This document shows, piece by piece, positions 11,401-24,151 of a stretch of 64,000 nt of DNA; position 1 is the first letter of the stretch, and the number at the start of each line of letters is the position of its first letter. The DNA is from Antitrichia curtipendula (Eukaryota; Streptophyta; Bryopsida; Hypnales; Leucodontaceae), in assembly GCA_951230915.1 (NCBI GenBank), contig OX579636.1, positions 45,697,912-45,761,911 on the forward strand. Direction: 5' to 3'. The notes under the pieces were generated by a model, which saw nothing but the letters and a program-made list of their open reading frames with translations, was not told where the DNA came from and did no database searches. The position numbers and the translations under genes were made by a program.

Positions 11401-14400
11401 CGCAGCAGTAATAGCGGGAACATGGGACGCAATATAGTCTTCTCCGGCCTCTGCTGCTGTTGCTAACAGTTGTAACGAGATTGTTGCCTCGCCATCTTCT
11501 GGCATACGTGCGCCTGCCACAGTTGCTTGAAGTAGAGGCAGCCATTCTGAGGGTTTGTAGCCATCCTGTGAAGTGTAATAAGAGTAATAGTTCTGAAATT
11601 AATACCCCCAGGACAGTCTTTTCTCCAATAAATACGAATGGATACGCTAATGCATAAGATAATTAGTATGGGCAGCACCCCATCGCTTCTCACCATGTAT
11701 CTTCTTAGATCCATATGCACGATTTTCCAATTCTCAACATGCATAGACCTAAGTTCGTTTATTAACGTGATCCATTCTAATTGGAAGAAAGAGTGCAGCC
11801 AATCTATGGTGTGATCCACACTTTTAAAGAACAAAGCAGATTTTGGAATTGTTCTTCCACCTGCTTTTCAAACTACCAATCCATCGAGAGACTAAACACC
11901 GTATGTTATCTATGTAAAAAATAGGAGTGATTGTCATTATTAACGTGATTAATGAGCTGCTGTGGCTACCAATTGCAAGTGAACATATATGTCATGGCAA
12001 TTAGGTAAGGTGAAAGGAACCTGAAGAAGGGATGAAAGGGCTCCCGCGGCAGAAGCTCGTACAGGTTTCCAAGACACACCGCCTGCATTGGGTGCTAGCA
12101 AGGCCTTCAGCAAAGCATTATACACCTCTTCGCATAGTTCCTGATTCTCGATCACAAATAAATCTCAAATTCAACAGTTCAGCAGATACCCATCATCACG
12201 GTACCGTTCAATTTCTATCAATCCCAAGAATTTCGAAAGGCACGTCGAATGAACAATAACCAACATGTACCACAGAAACTACATCTAGTAGCCTTCTGGG
12301 CTGCTATGTCAGTGACGTCAGTTGTCAGAAGGGCAAACGCACAAACTTCTCAAGAGTTCCATAAACTGCCTTCTACCGTGGGTCTAACAAGAAACGTCAC
12401 CTCCAAACAGAATCTAAAATACCGATACGGATGCCAAGAATATGATCTTTGAATTCTGCACTCTTATATTTCATGAACATTGCACCATCGTTAGAGCATG
12501 ATCCTTGTTTACCACTCAAGTAACTAATCGGGCTTCCTAGATACTTTGGAATAAATGAACTGAAAACACTAGCATTGATGGAAAATAGCACACCTCGGGT
12601 AAGCAAGTGGCAAGCTCCCCAAGCAGCCAGTTGGCGTTGGCGAGGACATATGGTGTTGGAGCCACCATCGAATACAAAGGGAAAACCCTCGTTTGTAGCA
12701 GCATAATTACTTTTTCGGAAGATTGAGTCTTCAGATACTGACAAAAAAATTGAAGGATTAAATTGCCATAGTAAACTCAGCTATGGGATTGCCTGAAACA
12801 ACCACAAGCATATCTAGAATATGAGTGCGTTTGCACTAGTCACCTGTTGAAGGCCGCCGTAAGCCAGCATAACACCATAATAACTGCACACAGCAATGCG
12901 AGATATCTTTCAAAGTCGGGTGATAACCCTGTGTAGACCATCTATGTGTATACAGGTAAAGGTTGGTTTGGAAAATCGAAGGTGTTTGTCAAATCATATC
13001 CATGGATTTACTGTTGCATATTCTGAGAAGGAGATTAGAAATATACATACTTGATGACGGATTCTGATCGTGGGTCACTCCCGTCAGCTGGGAGAGGAAA
13101 CTGAGACAAAAATGGCATCACCAGAATCTCCCCCGCAGTGCCTGAAACGTCCTTTCCCTTTCCTTTCCCTCTCTTCTTACGTTTCATTGTAGAAACTTTC
13201 TGTGTCCCACCAGCAGTTGGAGGTCCCTGTCGGATACCAAACTACAATTAAAATTGGAGTATTCACATCAGCCTTCACTATCATAAATTAGAAAATTTGA
13301 ATGCAAGCAGACTGTTGGAACGTATGTCTTTTGAACGGGAAGCCTAACCTGCAGCTCACAAGGTTATCTAACAAAAGACGACAGGAAATCTATTGCCGCC
13401 GGTCTTTTCCAGTATTACAGAACGTAAACCTACTCTTCTGGATTGAATTGCTGGCAGGTGTTAGTATCATGGACCTAGCAGACTCAATGCCGTCGCTAAA
13501 CTGCGTCCCATACCAAGAGAAGTCTAGTACATTGCTTGAAGGTCCGTGGATGGTGAGGGAGAAATTTCACAATATGTATGACATTACTTTGGCAGTGGCG
13601 ATGAGGCTAAGCAGATTCAAGGCACTTTGCCGTGGTGTATGCAGATCTTCTTTCCACCCGCTTGCTTCGTCCTGAACATGGACATGAAAAAAAACTCGTA
13701 CCACTTCAGTGACCATGATGATGATAACGAACAATTGATGACGTGGATTTTTTAATTAAAAGAAGTTATTTCACTAAATTTCTGATACTTGCGTGATGTA
13801 ATAGAAAAGTACATGAATAAATTTACCATGTCCGAAGGGAGGTTTTTCCTTAAGTACTCATCTTCGTCTTCCGTCCACTCGATCAAGTCCTGAAAATTTA
13901 GTGGAGACTTCACAAGAAGTTATCCTCTTCTCTTCATGTGAAAAATGTCCACTTTGATTCATTATCTTAGCTGAAGTGCATAATTAATTCAAGCGACCAA
14001 TATGTTCTTGCAAAAACTTGTCTAATATACACCAGGCTTACTTTCAGTCAAATTCGTGATACAGGTAGTGCATGTACCTTCTCTTTCATAATAAGAGCCG
14101 GGAAAATGGCAGTTTCCAGCAAGTTTGAAAAGTGAGGGGCCATTAACCTCCAGCCCTGCAAATCCAGCCAGACATTCAGTTCACGTTTTGATCTGACGTC
14201 GTCATATAAACTACTAGGAACCCACTGAGGATGATTTAAATGCAAACGATCTTGTTATTAACGGTATTGATTTATTTTCATCCTCGTTTATAGCCAACGC
14301 AAGATGGTTTGTTGCAGTGACCAGTCTTCATGCGACACTATTTACCCTCTAAAAGCGTCGATGGGTGTTTAAAAGAATCAAGTAAGGTTGCACAAATCAG

Positions 14401-16884
14401 GACGAGAAACTTACGGGACCAGTCTCAAGAATGTTGGAAACCAGGTCAAATGCTAATGACACGACACGGTTTTGCTGCGGGTCCAGATCCTGCAATATTG
14501 ATACGGAGAAACAAATTAGGAGTTAATAATGTATTCTGCTATTTTAGCATGGTACTCTCCAATGAACATAATCTTCACCAAAAAAATTCTCATGTGTGAT
14601 GACACCGCGTGAATGTACATGTAAAACTAAATGCTCACTTCTTAGTGCACGTTAAGAAAGGGAGCTAAGCTAATTTTGGAGCAATCACGTTGATCTTGAA
14701 CCTAAAATTCAACTCACCACGTTAGCATTCGCACTTCTTCCAACAATCTTCAATGCTGCATTGGACATCGAAGGTAGGAACCTACAAAAGTTCAGTATCA
14801 GTCCTTCACTTTTCTGAGGCTGGACCATGGATGCGTCCTAACTGAGCTTTAAAGTCATAACTTGTGCAATAACTGATAAAATGAATACCGAACATCGTGG
14901 AACTTACTTGTCCACATGCTTTCTATGACGAGAGATAAGGTTACAGCAGATTTGAAGAACACGCTTCCAGGTCTTAAGCCGAGGCTGTTGTTCTGGTAAG
15001 TCCATCCTCTTGTCAAGCACCACCACATCGAGCAGAAGCATGAAATCGTTGAACCACTGCCCTAGATTTGCAAGTACAGCCGATGGCATATGCGATTTCA
15101 ACTGTCACAAGTCGAAATGCCCAATAATTATTCGAGCTAGAATAATCGCTTCTGAATGATATGATTATTGGCTTGAGCATGTAGACAATGAACCTATTGT
15201 GGATAAGAAGCAGGTTTTCAAATGGTATCTACAATTCGATCTTCGATCTGTGGCACACGGTCATGAAGAAGTTCTAAGAAAAAGCCTTGGTTTCAGAAAC
15301 TTACAGCCAGGTGCACGGCCTTGCACAGGACGTGCAATATGTTGTCATGCTGCGCAAAACCATTTTCTTTTGATGCAGCAACCTGCAAAGAATTACTCAA
15401 TTTCAGCTAGCATGAGTCAGCTTCTTGAATATCTCACTTTCTTGAGCTTCTAGACTAATCCTTAGAATTGACTAATTTGTACAATTTGATAGGAACAAAG
15501 AATGACGGGTCGGTGCGCCTATCACGTCTACCTAATCGAGTTGAATCAGGCTTACCTGCTGCACAAGATGGTGAAAGATCCCATGCAGAGGTACAAGGAG
15601 CTCCTTTGCAACTAAATCCAGTTGTTCCGGGACAGGCTCCCGCGCGACAGAGGGGCTCAAAAAGTACTGCGCGTCAGCCCACTCTCCTAGTTAAACTCAA
15701 TTTCAGCAAACAGAAAATAGGAAGTCACCAACGCAGAATCTGAGTTGCTACATTGTAATAATCCTTTACCTGGAAAGGTTTGATGAGAGTTTGGACACCA
15801 ATGAGAACATTGAGTGTTCTCAGTTCAGGATTTCCTGCTGCATTCACTAAATCACTGTTCTGTATTGCCGCTTTAAAAGCAGGAACAAGTTCTGGCCACG
15901 TCAAATTCTTCGCAAAGTCGTGGACTGCCACTAATCGAAACTACAGCAACATACAAGGAGCATCTTCCGATAAGACAAATGTAAAATAAGAAATTGAATA
16001 AGTCAAAACAGAAAAAATAAATAAATAAACTTCACTCACATGTGTCGCAGGTAAGGCAAACAACACATCAAAATGCTATGAAATTTTTGCAAGACCAAGT
16101 AGGATTACAAAGTTGCAAGTCGACTGGCCTCAGAACCCAGCTAATCAAACCTGACAAGTTCGAGACTACAATTCAACTGTCACAAACGAGGTGATGCTTT
16201 AGAAAGTAAGACGACCTATCTTACAGCTTCTGCTAGAAGTTTAAGCACAATGCCGTCGACACGCAAGAGAACTTCCATGAGCTGGTTCCGAAATTCCAGT
16301 CTCTCGTCTGGAGACATTGTATTCTCCTCACTCCAGTGAGATCTTATGAAATTCTTCAAGTATGTAGCAGCAGCCACTCTTTGCCCTTTCTCGGAACCCC
16401 CTGTCACAAGCACCGATAGCCGATTGATTATAATTGGTTTCATCAATGTGTTCACACCCAGGCGTGCAAGGAAGTCAAATTCGTAGTCACTGGCCTCAAC
16501 CGTTAATTGGAATGCCCAAAGAGTTGACTTCCCTTCAATTTTCTCAATATCCTCTCAGCGCCATGTTAAACACTCAAACACCTCACTGTCGGGCTATGTA
16601 AAAGTGCAGCCACCACGTGATACTCATGATCAAATAATACTCATTGCAGGACTCTTTGAAGACACCTGCGGAGAGAGTTCACAAGTCATCGTAATAGAGC
16701 ATTTCATAGAATACTTACCAGCAGCAAGCATGAGCAAGCACAGGGCAAATTTTGGCACATTTTGCGCAGCTTCCAAGTGCGAAGTGGCAGTCCTCACATC
16801 AGCCTCCTGTGAGCCAGCAGTCTCACTAAGCCAATGGGCGATTTGGTCTTTTCCCACAGAAGGCAACTCCACCATGGCTTCCAT
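8424..16884 (-). CDS. Importin-beta family nuclear transport receptor (SAD2/importin-7-like), 22 exons
   Basis: A complete HEAT-repeat karyopherin of 1119 aa, expected to carry cargo proteins through nuclear pores in a Ran-dependent way. Exons on the reverse strand: 16884-16719, 16400-16225, 15940-15770, 15666-15556, 15382-15305, 15101-14908, 14781-14718, 14489-14415, 14155-14078, 13889-13827, 13671-13588, 13226-13051, 12883-12844, 12737-12594, 12140-12021, 11565-11347, 11195-11022, 10862-10638, 10339-9850, 9520-9300, 8990-8846, 8569-8424. Every phase closes and all introns are GT-AG. Diagnostic segments are GQRVAAATYLKNF (exon 2, importin N-terminal region), FRLVAVHDFAKNLTWPELVP, SRHRKHVDK, GWRLMAPHFSNLLETAIFPA, EDEDEYLRKNLPSD and YGVMLAYGGLQQ. 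The C-terminus has the acidic EENEEEFLERFAQTA...HEIELG tail typical of importin-7/8-type receptors. Exon 12 carries a basic MKRKKRGKGKGK patch. ATG 16884 is preferred; 16875 is an in-frame alternative. The family call is firm; cargo is unknown. Confidence 0.92.
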
Positions 16885-18868
16885 TGCGCTTGCTTCACCG
16901 TTATTATGCTCTCCCTTGATCTGTTCAGTGCTTTGTCGAAGCAAAATTCATTTGAAAAAGGGGGCACACAGAGGCGGCTACTCTTGTGGTCTTATCATTC
17001 ACCTCGTACAGCGCACTAGGACCTGACCGAACGGGGACTCCTTCACGCTGATATCTTGACAGCTTACGAGTAGGATGTGGCTTTAAAAATTTAGTAGTGA
17101 TTGGAGAGGTAAAGAACTCAATTATGTATCTTCTTACCACCCTGCAATAACTGCCTAACCTAGTTACAAAAAGTGAAGCTCTTGAGCATCCAAAGGCATG
17201 AAGCGAAGCAGAAAACACTAGATCTCTTCAGAGGCGTCAGTCCAGACTGGGACATATTCGTTATCTGCGACTCCGAGGAGCTCGGTCTGACTTCCAGATT
17301 CCAGCAGTGGGATTCGATGCATTCTTGCGGTTGGCAACCGACGCAGCTGCACTGAGAGGTTGATATGAATCAGTTTGTATTCGTTACCCCTGGCTGGACT
17401 GACGCCACAGAAGAAGTCCAGTGTATGCTTGTACTGTACAGCTCCTGGACTCCTGGACAGTCGTAACATGATCTTTCACAGCTCCAGCCTCATCAGTCAT
17501 CACCATGAGCATAACAATCCAGCCAACTATTAAAACAATACAACAACCTCTTGCATGCAATCTCTCACATTTATAGTCGGTAACTCCTCAACGCTATCCC
17601 TAACCCGATCCTTAATTTAACAGAGCTCAAAATTCCAAAACCAGACTAAGAGAGTAAGAGTCATTCTAGCTCAAAATTCCAATACCAGCTGGATCTTAAT
17701 CTCAATTTCAGACTACTAGAGTTCACTTCCACATAGAGTGCGCGCTCACGCCCAAACATCGAAGCAATAATTTAGTCATCAAAATTGTTACAACCGAATT
17801 TCATTCAGAATCCAGATAGAAAATTCAACGAGAAACTCGTAGTTCTGCCTATCTTCTCCTCCAAGAGTACTAATTCCAAAAGCCATCTACAGACGCATAG
17901 CTTCCTCCCTTTCCGATCTGATAAGAAATTTCTCACATGTAACTAGCACGAAGTGGTTAAACACTCTGACTCGGTCTATAGAACAACATGATTTGCAGAA
18001 TTCTTTATTTCAATCTAGCACCTCAATTGAACATTCGGTCGCACAATTCCTGTTGCAACATGTGTACCGAGCATTATCAATAGACCTTCATAATCATCTG
18101 CAATTGCTGAGCGCTATCTGTTAATTCACACCACATTTCTTACAGAGATTGATGATTCCGAATCTCGCAACAGGAAACGACTAAGTAATCTCACCATCAC
18201 CAAGCTCCGCACCATCACAATCGAGAAAGAAATTTCACTCGGTACTACCGAAAATCGCCAATCACCTATAAAACGCAAAAAGTTTGACAAGAATGTCGCT
18301 GAATTGGAATGAAAGTCGAGGGCCTTGGGTTTGAATTTAGGTTGCCGCCGAATTCAAAAATTCATCGAATAGTTCAAAACAGAGATCATTCATCCATCAT
18401 GGTGCTCCAACTTTGTGGTTATTCAGTGTGCCCAGCATGGCCAGGGAGAATTGACCCCCTCATTCCCCGAACCAAAGATAATTTTTTTTTAAATCCCCCT
18501 ATTTTGTGCCGCGTTTATTAATAACTCTTCACCTCTTCATTGCAAATATGAATTCAGAATTTTTTTTTAAAATTGTATGTTGCAAATAAAAAATTCCAGT
18601 GTTTGTCCCAATGGGGCAATGAGGGGGGCAATTCACCCTGGCCACCAAGCATATGGTAAGTTATCCCACTAAGCTTGCTAACTTTAGAATGTGGTATGGG
18701 ATTACATTATTACACTATTAAAGCTTGAGACTATTGTCACTGGAAGTGCATTAGTTTTAATTAGTTTTAATAGGCACAAAAATATTTCAAATTTGATTTG
18801 TATAGCTTAACCAAAATTGACCCTTTTGAAAGTAAGCTAGAGTAGAAGACAAAAATTATAAAGGTCAT
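16885..18868. other. Upstream flank of the importin-like gene, no gene seen
   Basis: The stretch next to the importin ATG probably holds its promoter and leader. Reverse-strand ORFs at 16925-17218 and 17218-17469 lack recognisable domains and sit where the 5' leader is expected. From about 17470 to 18868 the sequence is AT-rich with no coding signal. Confidence 0.4.
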
Positions 18869-19256
18869 TAGGGGTAGTCACACCTTCTTCACCGAGCTAT
18901 TGGAGAATGGAGAATGACAAGTTCATGAGGGTTTGGGGAGTCGCAATGGATGAAGAAGGTGTGACACCCGCAAAAGTTGTCTAGAGAATGAGAGTGAAGA
19001 ATCGGAGACCAACATTTGACGTGGAGCTTAGGATGAACATGAAGGCGGTGTACAACGCAAGATGGAGAATATACTTAAATGGACAAGTCTTCACCACTCC
19101 CATTATTCACCTCCGGAGGTGAAGACTAGGAATGCAGAAGATATAACTAGTTAAGAATATTCTATTACAGAGGGCCAACATGAAGCCAACCATAAGCCAC
19201 CATGTCTCCATTCTCCATTCTCCAAATGCGGAGTGAAGAAGGTGTGACTACTCCTA
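18869..19256. mobile_element. MITE-like element with about 48-bp terminal inverted repeats
   Basis: The left end (GGGGTAGTCACACCTTCTTC, from 18871) and the right end read in reverse (GGAGTAGTCACACCTTCTTC) are inverted copies. The match extends inward to TTGGAGAATGGAGAATG on both sides. A TA dinucleotide sits directly outside each end, consistent with a TA target-site duplication. The element is 388 bp with no transposase, so it is non-autonomous. Superfamily is uncertain (Tc1/mariner- or Harbinger-like). Confidence 0.65.
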
Positions 19257-20766
19257 TTGTACATGAAGTTCAAGAAAAAAAATCATACAAATGGCTCAAG
19301 AAATGTAGCCCTAAGATAGTGTCATTATTGAGAACTGGACTGGACTGTCAAGGTCAGCAAAAAATAATTTTACAAATAGATGCCAAATTTTTAGGAATTT
19401 CTTTAAAAAAATTCTTTGAGGAAAATTTGAAGGAATGTTTTTATTTTAAGCATCTATTGAATTTGGCTTCTCAACTTTAATTAAATATTAGGCATGAAAA
19501 TGCTAGTCTTGATAGTTGGGTGTGATATTTGACATAGAAGGTGCATGAATTGAAGATTACAGTAGTGACAAATTTCGTCCTCATGTTTTATCAAATCCAA
19601 TGACGCAAGGCACTTTGGATTAGAAAATTTTATTGCCCCCCATACATGTTTGAGAATCTACAACATGATCATACATTCTACTTGTATATTGTCATATGTG
19701 AACACAAAAAGGTATATATAGACATTAAAATGACAATCAAATGAAAAACACTAGTGTTGAATTATCAATCTGATGGAGTGTGTCTTGCCATAATTTGTTA
19801 GATTTCTAGAGCCAAATACAATCTATACATATGATTCCCTACAACCCTTTAAATAAACAAGAAAGGGCCAAATGATTGACATTCATTTGAACAAGCAAAC
19901 ACACTTCTATCCCACCACAAATAGTGCATGTGTTTTAATCCCTCAAACACTCGAAAATTCTCCCTTCATTCTAATCTACAACACTCATAGAGAGATTGCA
20001 AGTTGAATTCTATTAGCATCTTCAAGCTCTTGTTGAATATTTTGGTCTCAACAAACTTGATTCTCTTGTATCCAAGCCCTAAGTAAGGGCTTTTGACGTC
20101 TCTTTTGAATTACATTGACACAAACAATATCCTATACCTTACCTCGTAAAAGAAGGGCTTGTAGTCCAAGACCCATCCAAAAACTTATCATAATAATCAC
20201 GAATCATTTCAACCTTCCACTACAAAACACTTCCTATGCTATTTGTTGATGACAACTAAACTCAAGGCAAGTCATTGCCAAACATTACCTCACAATACAA
20301 CGGCAATCTAATAAGCCAAAGAGCCAACCTCAAAATCAATTGACCTACAATGGATCAGCTACAAAGAATTTGTAGAGCTATAAAACATAATGACACAGAA
20401 TCCAATCCAAGAAAAGGGAAAGAATTCACTACAAATGGGATTTCAAAGTAACCACTTCCATCATTGAAGGGAGAGAATGTGCTTGTGGCACACTTCCATT
20501 CTTCAACAATTCTTCCAATCCTTGCTCGAAGTACCCAACTACTTGAAGTAGTTGGGTATTGGTTTCAACGTTGAGTGGTGCACTTCCATTCTTCTACGAA
20601 CTCTTCCACTCCAATGTTGGCAGTCGTGAAGGAGAAGGGTAATGGTTTTCAATGATGAAAACGGACCTTCATGAATGGAGACTCCACCGTGCCTACTTAG
20701 AAAATTGAGAGACGATGGGGTACGTTGAAGACTTTGCCTCGCAAGCTACTCTGATGGTGATGAGGG
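19257..20766. other. Intergenic, repeat-like, 3' flank of the RING gene
   Basis: No gene is seen. A short perfect palindrome (TACCCAACTACT, loop TGA, and its complement) lies at 20532-20558. It is flanked by two direct copies of a CACTTCCATTCTTC-containing segment near 20490 and 20580. This is downstream of the reverse-strand RING-H2 gene. Confidence 0.4.
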
Positions 20767-21306
20767 TTAGCTATGGCTGTGGCGGATCTGGTGTCTTGCC
20801 AGCGGAATGAGCTCCGACAGGGGCGTGGAGATGGGCGTGGCCAACGGCGAGGGCAACGGGGAAGTCCGGCATATTGGACACGACGCGTGCAATCTCAGCC
20901 ACGCATCGATACACGGTGCGTGAAACATATGCCTGCACTCGGGCAGCATACGCAGCATGTCGCCCTCCTTGTAATCTCCCAAACAAATTGAGCACGACGG
21001 GTCTTGCAGAGGCTGGGATTCGGAGTACACCACTTTGGGGTACGACTCCACCGTGATCTGGTCTAGTCCAGTCGTTGCCCACTCGTTCGCGTCGACAGCG
21101 TCCAAGTGCTGTGAGTGCTGTGCTGCAGTGGCGGTGGAGCTTGAAGTCCCGCTGCTACGGCTGGTTTGGTGCACGCGCACGCACACGTAGGAAGCCAGCA
21201 TGACGGTGGATACCAGCACCAGGATGCCCACCGCGATGGCGATGCCGTACCCTAACCCCACTTTGCTCAGACTCACTTGCATTGTGGTGGTATTGCTGGA
21301 ATTCAT
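20767..21306 (-). CDS. ATL-type RING-H2 E3 ubiquitin ligase, intronless
   Basis: A single uninterrupted frame of 179 aa from ATG 21306 to TAA 20767. It has the ATL family layout: a short N-terminus, one hydrophobic transmembrane segment at about residues 20-44, the GLD motif at residues 80-82 (GLDQITVESYP), and a RING-H2 finger at about 105-146. The zinc ligands are visible: CSIC, then PECRHMFHAPC with two histidines, then CPIC, plus the conserved D-W after the third pair (IDAW). A proline/serine-rich tail follows. ATL proteins are membrane E3 ligases, many of them elicitor-responsive, and characteristically lack introns, as here. Substrate unknown. Other frames across it are shadows. Confidence 0.9.
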   Translation of the reverse strand: MNSSNTTTMQVSLSKVGLGYGIAIAVGILVLVSTVMLASYVCVRVHQTSRSSGTSSSTATAAQHSQHLDAVDANEWATTGLDQITVESYPKVVYSESQPLQDPSCSICLGDYKEGDMLRMLPECRHMFHAPCIDAWLRLHASCPICRTSPLPSPLATPISTPLSELIPLARHQIRHSHS

Positions 21307-22932
21307 GCTCCTCGAGCTCTGACGTCGACATAGCCAAGTCTAGCTACTACTTCTCCCTGCATGGGTCAAGTTCTTGCTCAGGGATCGCCAATGCAAAGAC
21401 AGGTGCAAGTGGCTGCGCCATTGGGATCCCTCTCCCATATCCTAAAACTCGATTTCCAGGCCTAGCTTTTCTCTTGCTGCTACGCCATGCTCACTGTGGC
21501 CTCCCAGCCCTGCGCATTGAGCCCATCAAATCTCAGCAGGCTGCACCTCCAATCTTCAGCTGAAACCAAGCGAAATATCAACACACAGGGGAAATTTAGA
21601 CACGCGCTTACAGTATTCATTCCCTTTGAGAGCTAAGGTAGAGCGCAGCATCCAAGAAACGCAAGAAGACGTGGTCCAACACTCGCCTACCTTGGGTACT
21701 CGAGGCTACAACTTTGTGCATGCATAATCTGTGCGTACAAACCAGTCTTGAAGTACAATAAAAAAAAATCATAGACAGAAAACTAATTGTACCTGCAGAT
21801 GGGAACTCCGAGCTTGTCCCTTTGGTAGAGCTCCAGTCGACCTAGCGTGCTTCACTTCTCCACTTCTAGAATACAGGACAACAACATGAACTTACGTCGC
21901 CATGCCACAGAACAAATGCACACACCAAGCTCGCTAGCTAGCTCTGCTACCACAAGCATGGCGAGATAGTAGCTAGAGTTCAGCACCCAACGTGTGAAGA
22001 AACCTGAATACAGGAAACCTTGCTAACTTACGGCAGTGTGCTTAATTCTTTTTTGCAGCTCAGCCAACACAACACAGCCAGTGCAATGGACGTGAGTCCA
22101 GGTGATGTTTTAATTAATCCACCAGACTCATCGTTTCAGTTCCTGTCTGCACTCGGCCGGAGCTCATTCATGAAGATGCATCCGGTGCGCCAGTGGCCCT
22201 CGCTTGCTTGCTCTTGGCATTCAAATGGCTGGTTGCCCCTCGCTTTACTTCGTCAGACAGTCAGACATGCCATAGCTTCTGCACTGCAGTGGAGACGGAG
22301 GGGAGAGCTGCCAACAATGGCACATGACTGCAGACAAATCAATCATCGTCTGCTCCTCATACCGGTATACATAAGCTTATACATGCAGCAGCATACTCTG
22401 CTGTGGGGTTCCAATGTGTATACCGTAGACTGAGGTGGTATATGATGTCTGGCACTTATAAGGTTAATAGCAACTGAGCGTACTTTGATAACTTATTCAC
22501 ATTGATGGTGTCCAAATAATGCATGCTAAAGTGCGTTGGAGTCCTCCTTCAATTGCCAATAAGATCCAAACAAAAGAAATTTATGTTGAATAACAATTGA
22601 GCGTACTTTGATTCAATTATCCTATGGGAGGCAAGGCAGCCATTTAAGAAGGTGAGACTCAAAAAAAATTGAATCATTAATTATTCTTGAATATTTTTTA
22701 CTACAAGGAGAACCTCTCTCAGTGCATGGTGTTGGGACTTATGCACTAAGAAAGGATTATGCACTTAGAGAGTCCACAGACCATGTGTCTTTCCATCTTG
22801 AATCCACAAGACCGCATGTCATTCCGTCTTGAATGAGGCGCAAGCCCAACTACTATCTCCAAAATCTCTTACTGCATCGTATGCACTAAGGAAGTATGTA
22901 GTAAGAGAGGTTCTACTTACATCATACAAGGC
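21307..22932. other. Upstream flank of the RING gene, no supported gene
   Basis: The part next to 21306 should hold the RING-gene promoter. A 137-codon plus-strand frame at 22020-22433 starts with TTG and matches nothing I know, so it is not called. Two copies of an A-C-TGAGCGTACTTTGAT-type segment occur near 22469 and 22589. Sequence around 22700-22730 (AGAACCTCTCT) recurs inverted at 22905-22915, so this end may be part of a compound inverted-repeat element reaching the hairpin at 22933. Confidence 0.4.
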
Positions 22933-23054
22933 ATGTGCACCTAAAAGAGACACTCTCCTAATTGTGCCACCCATCTTCAGTTGTCCAAGCTTGAAATCTT
23001 GGAAAGCTGTAGATAGGTGGCGCAATTAGGAGAGTGTCTCTTTTAGGTGCACAT
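22933..23054. repeat. Long near-perfect hairpin (44-bp arms, 34-nt loop)
   Basis: Arm 22933-22976 and arm 23011-23054 are inverted complements at 42 of 44 positions. One of the two differences would be a G-U pair in RNA. The loop is 22977-23010 and itself contains a short CCAAG...CTTGG inverted pair. A transcript would fold into a long, almost perfectly paired stem of the kind processed into small RNAs. A young inverted duplication or the core of a MITE is an equally simple explanation. Confidence 0.75.
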
Positions 23055-23060
23055 ACCAAT

Positions 23061-23349
23061 TAAGGTAGGGGTCTGTAAAAGCGACCTCTAACACAAAGGT
23101 ACATTTTACTTTCTTCAATGTACCAACGTTGTATATTTTAGGAGGGGATCACTTTTAGAAACCACTGCGTTTCAACTTCAAAAATTTATAACTAATTCCA
23201 TAAAGGTCCAAAAAACATGAAACGACTTGGATTAGATGCCAATTCCATTTTTCTTCCTAGTAAAATTTACTGAAAATTGTTTCAAGGAGTTTAGCTTCCC
23301 TAAAAATGCAATCAGCTCTTAAAGGGTTGCTTTAACAGCCTCCTACCTT
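23061..23349. mobile_element. MITE-like element with AAGGTAGG inverted ends
   Basis: Left end AAGGTAGGGGTCTGTAAAAG and right end, read in reverse, AAGGTAGGAGGCTGTTAAAG are inverted copies. The match continues to GCGACC/GCAACC. The interior resembles 42035-42305 over about 250 bp in the same orientation (TTTCAACTTCAAAAA, AAAATTTACTGAAAATTGTTTCAAGGAGTTT). No coding capacity. It begins a few bases after the hairpin at 22933-23054. Confidence 0.6.
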
Positions 23350-24151
23350 GTGTGGCCATGATGGAAAATTCTCATTTTGTAACAGATGAGCTAAGTAAAC
23401 TGACTGAGCTTCCCCATTGTCTCCTTTGTAGGATTGAAAAAATCAATCAGTGTGTTGGTCTGGTGGACTACCTTACCTGCAGAATAATACATAAGGCTCT
23501 AGTAGGCTAGGTAGATGAACTTTTACAAATTTGTCATTTGTGTATCGGTACTCCTGGCGGGTACAGGGAAGGAAAAATCATAAAGATTATAAAGATTATA
23601 AAAACACCAAATATGTTTCGCATACGGTACATTTTGGAGTACTCGATCAGTATAGTAGTTCAACTCTTTTCTTTGGCCACCGGAATCAATGCAGCATTGT
23701 CCAAATTCCATAGAAATTCGTTTCACCTACTTGGACTACTGAATTGCCAACTGACCGACCAACCGGCCAGTACCGAAAAATCACAATAATTTGAATTTTT
23801 CACCAAATTATTTTAAGAATCAATATCTAAAGAAAGAGAGTTGAACTACCGTATTTATAAAAAAATTCAACATATGAAAATATCAAACTTTTACCAATTC
23901 ATTAGAGTTGATCGTAAAGTTCTTCCTTGTTTGTACTTTAAAGCATTTATCAAACCTTAATTTCCTAATTTAATTAAGCATTTTGTAAAAAATGACAAAC
24001 ATGACAACCAAATACAATAATCGCTTTTCAATTTCAATCCTCCATTGTGGTGGGATTATATTAATCATCTCAAGGTTAAGTTGTATTCCCTTTGTGTCTA
24101 CGTAAACCACTCCTAGGAAATGTCCCGTTCAATCGGCGGGAAGCTTCTGTG

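Noticed and set aside
13301..13675. 124-codon plus-strand frame
   Set aside because: It overlaps importin exon 11 on the opposite strand, which is supported by family motifs and clean splice phases.
16604..17026. 140-codon plus-strand frame
   Set aside because: Antisense to importin exon 1 and its leader; no recognisable motif.
20771..21082. 103-codon reverse frame inside the RING gene
   Set aside because: A shifted frame of the RING-H2 coding sequence, which carries all zinc ligands in the other frame.
22020..22433. 137-codon plus-strand frame
   Set aside because: Starts with TTG rather than ATG, has no domain, and lies in the expected promoter region of the reverse-strand RING gene.
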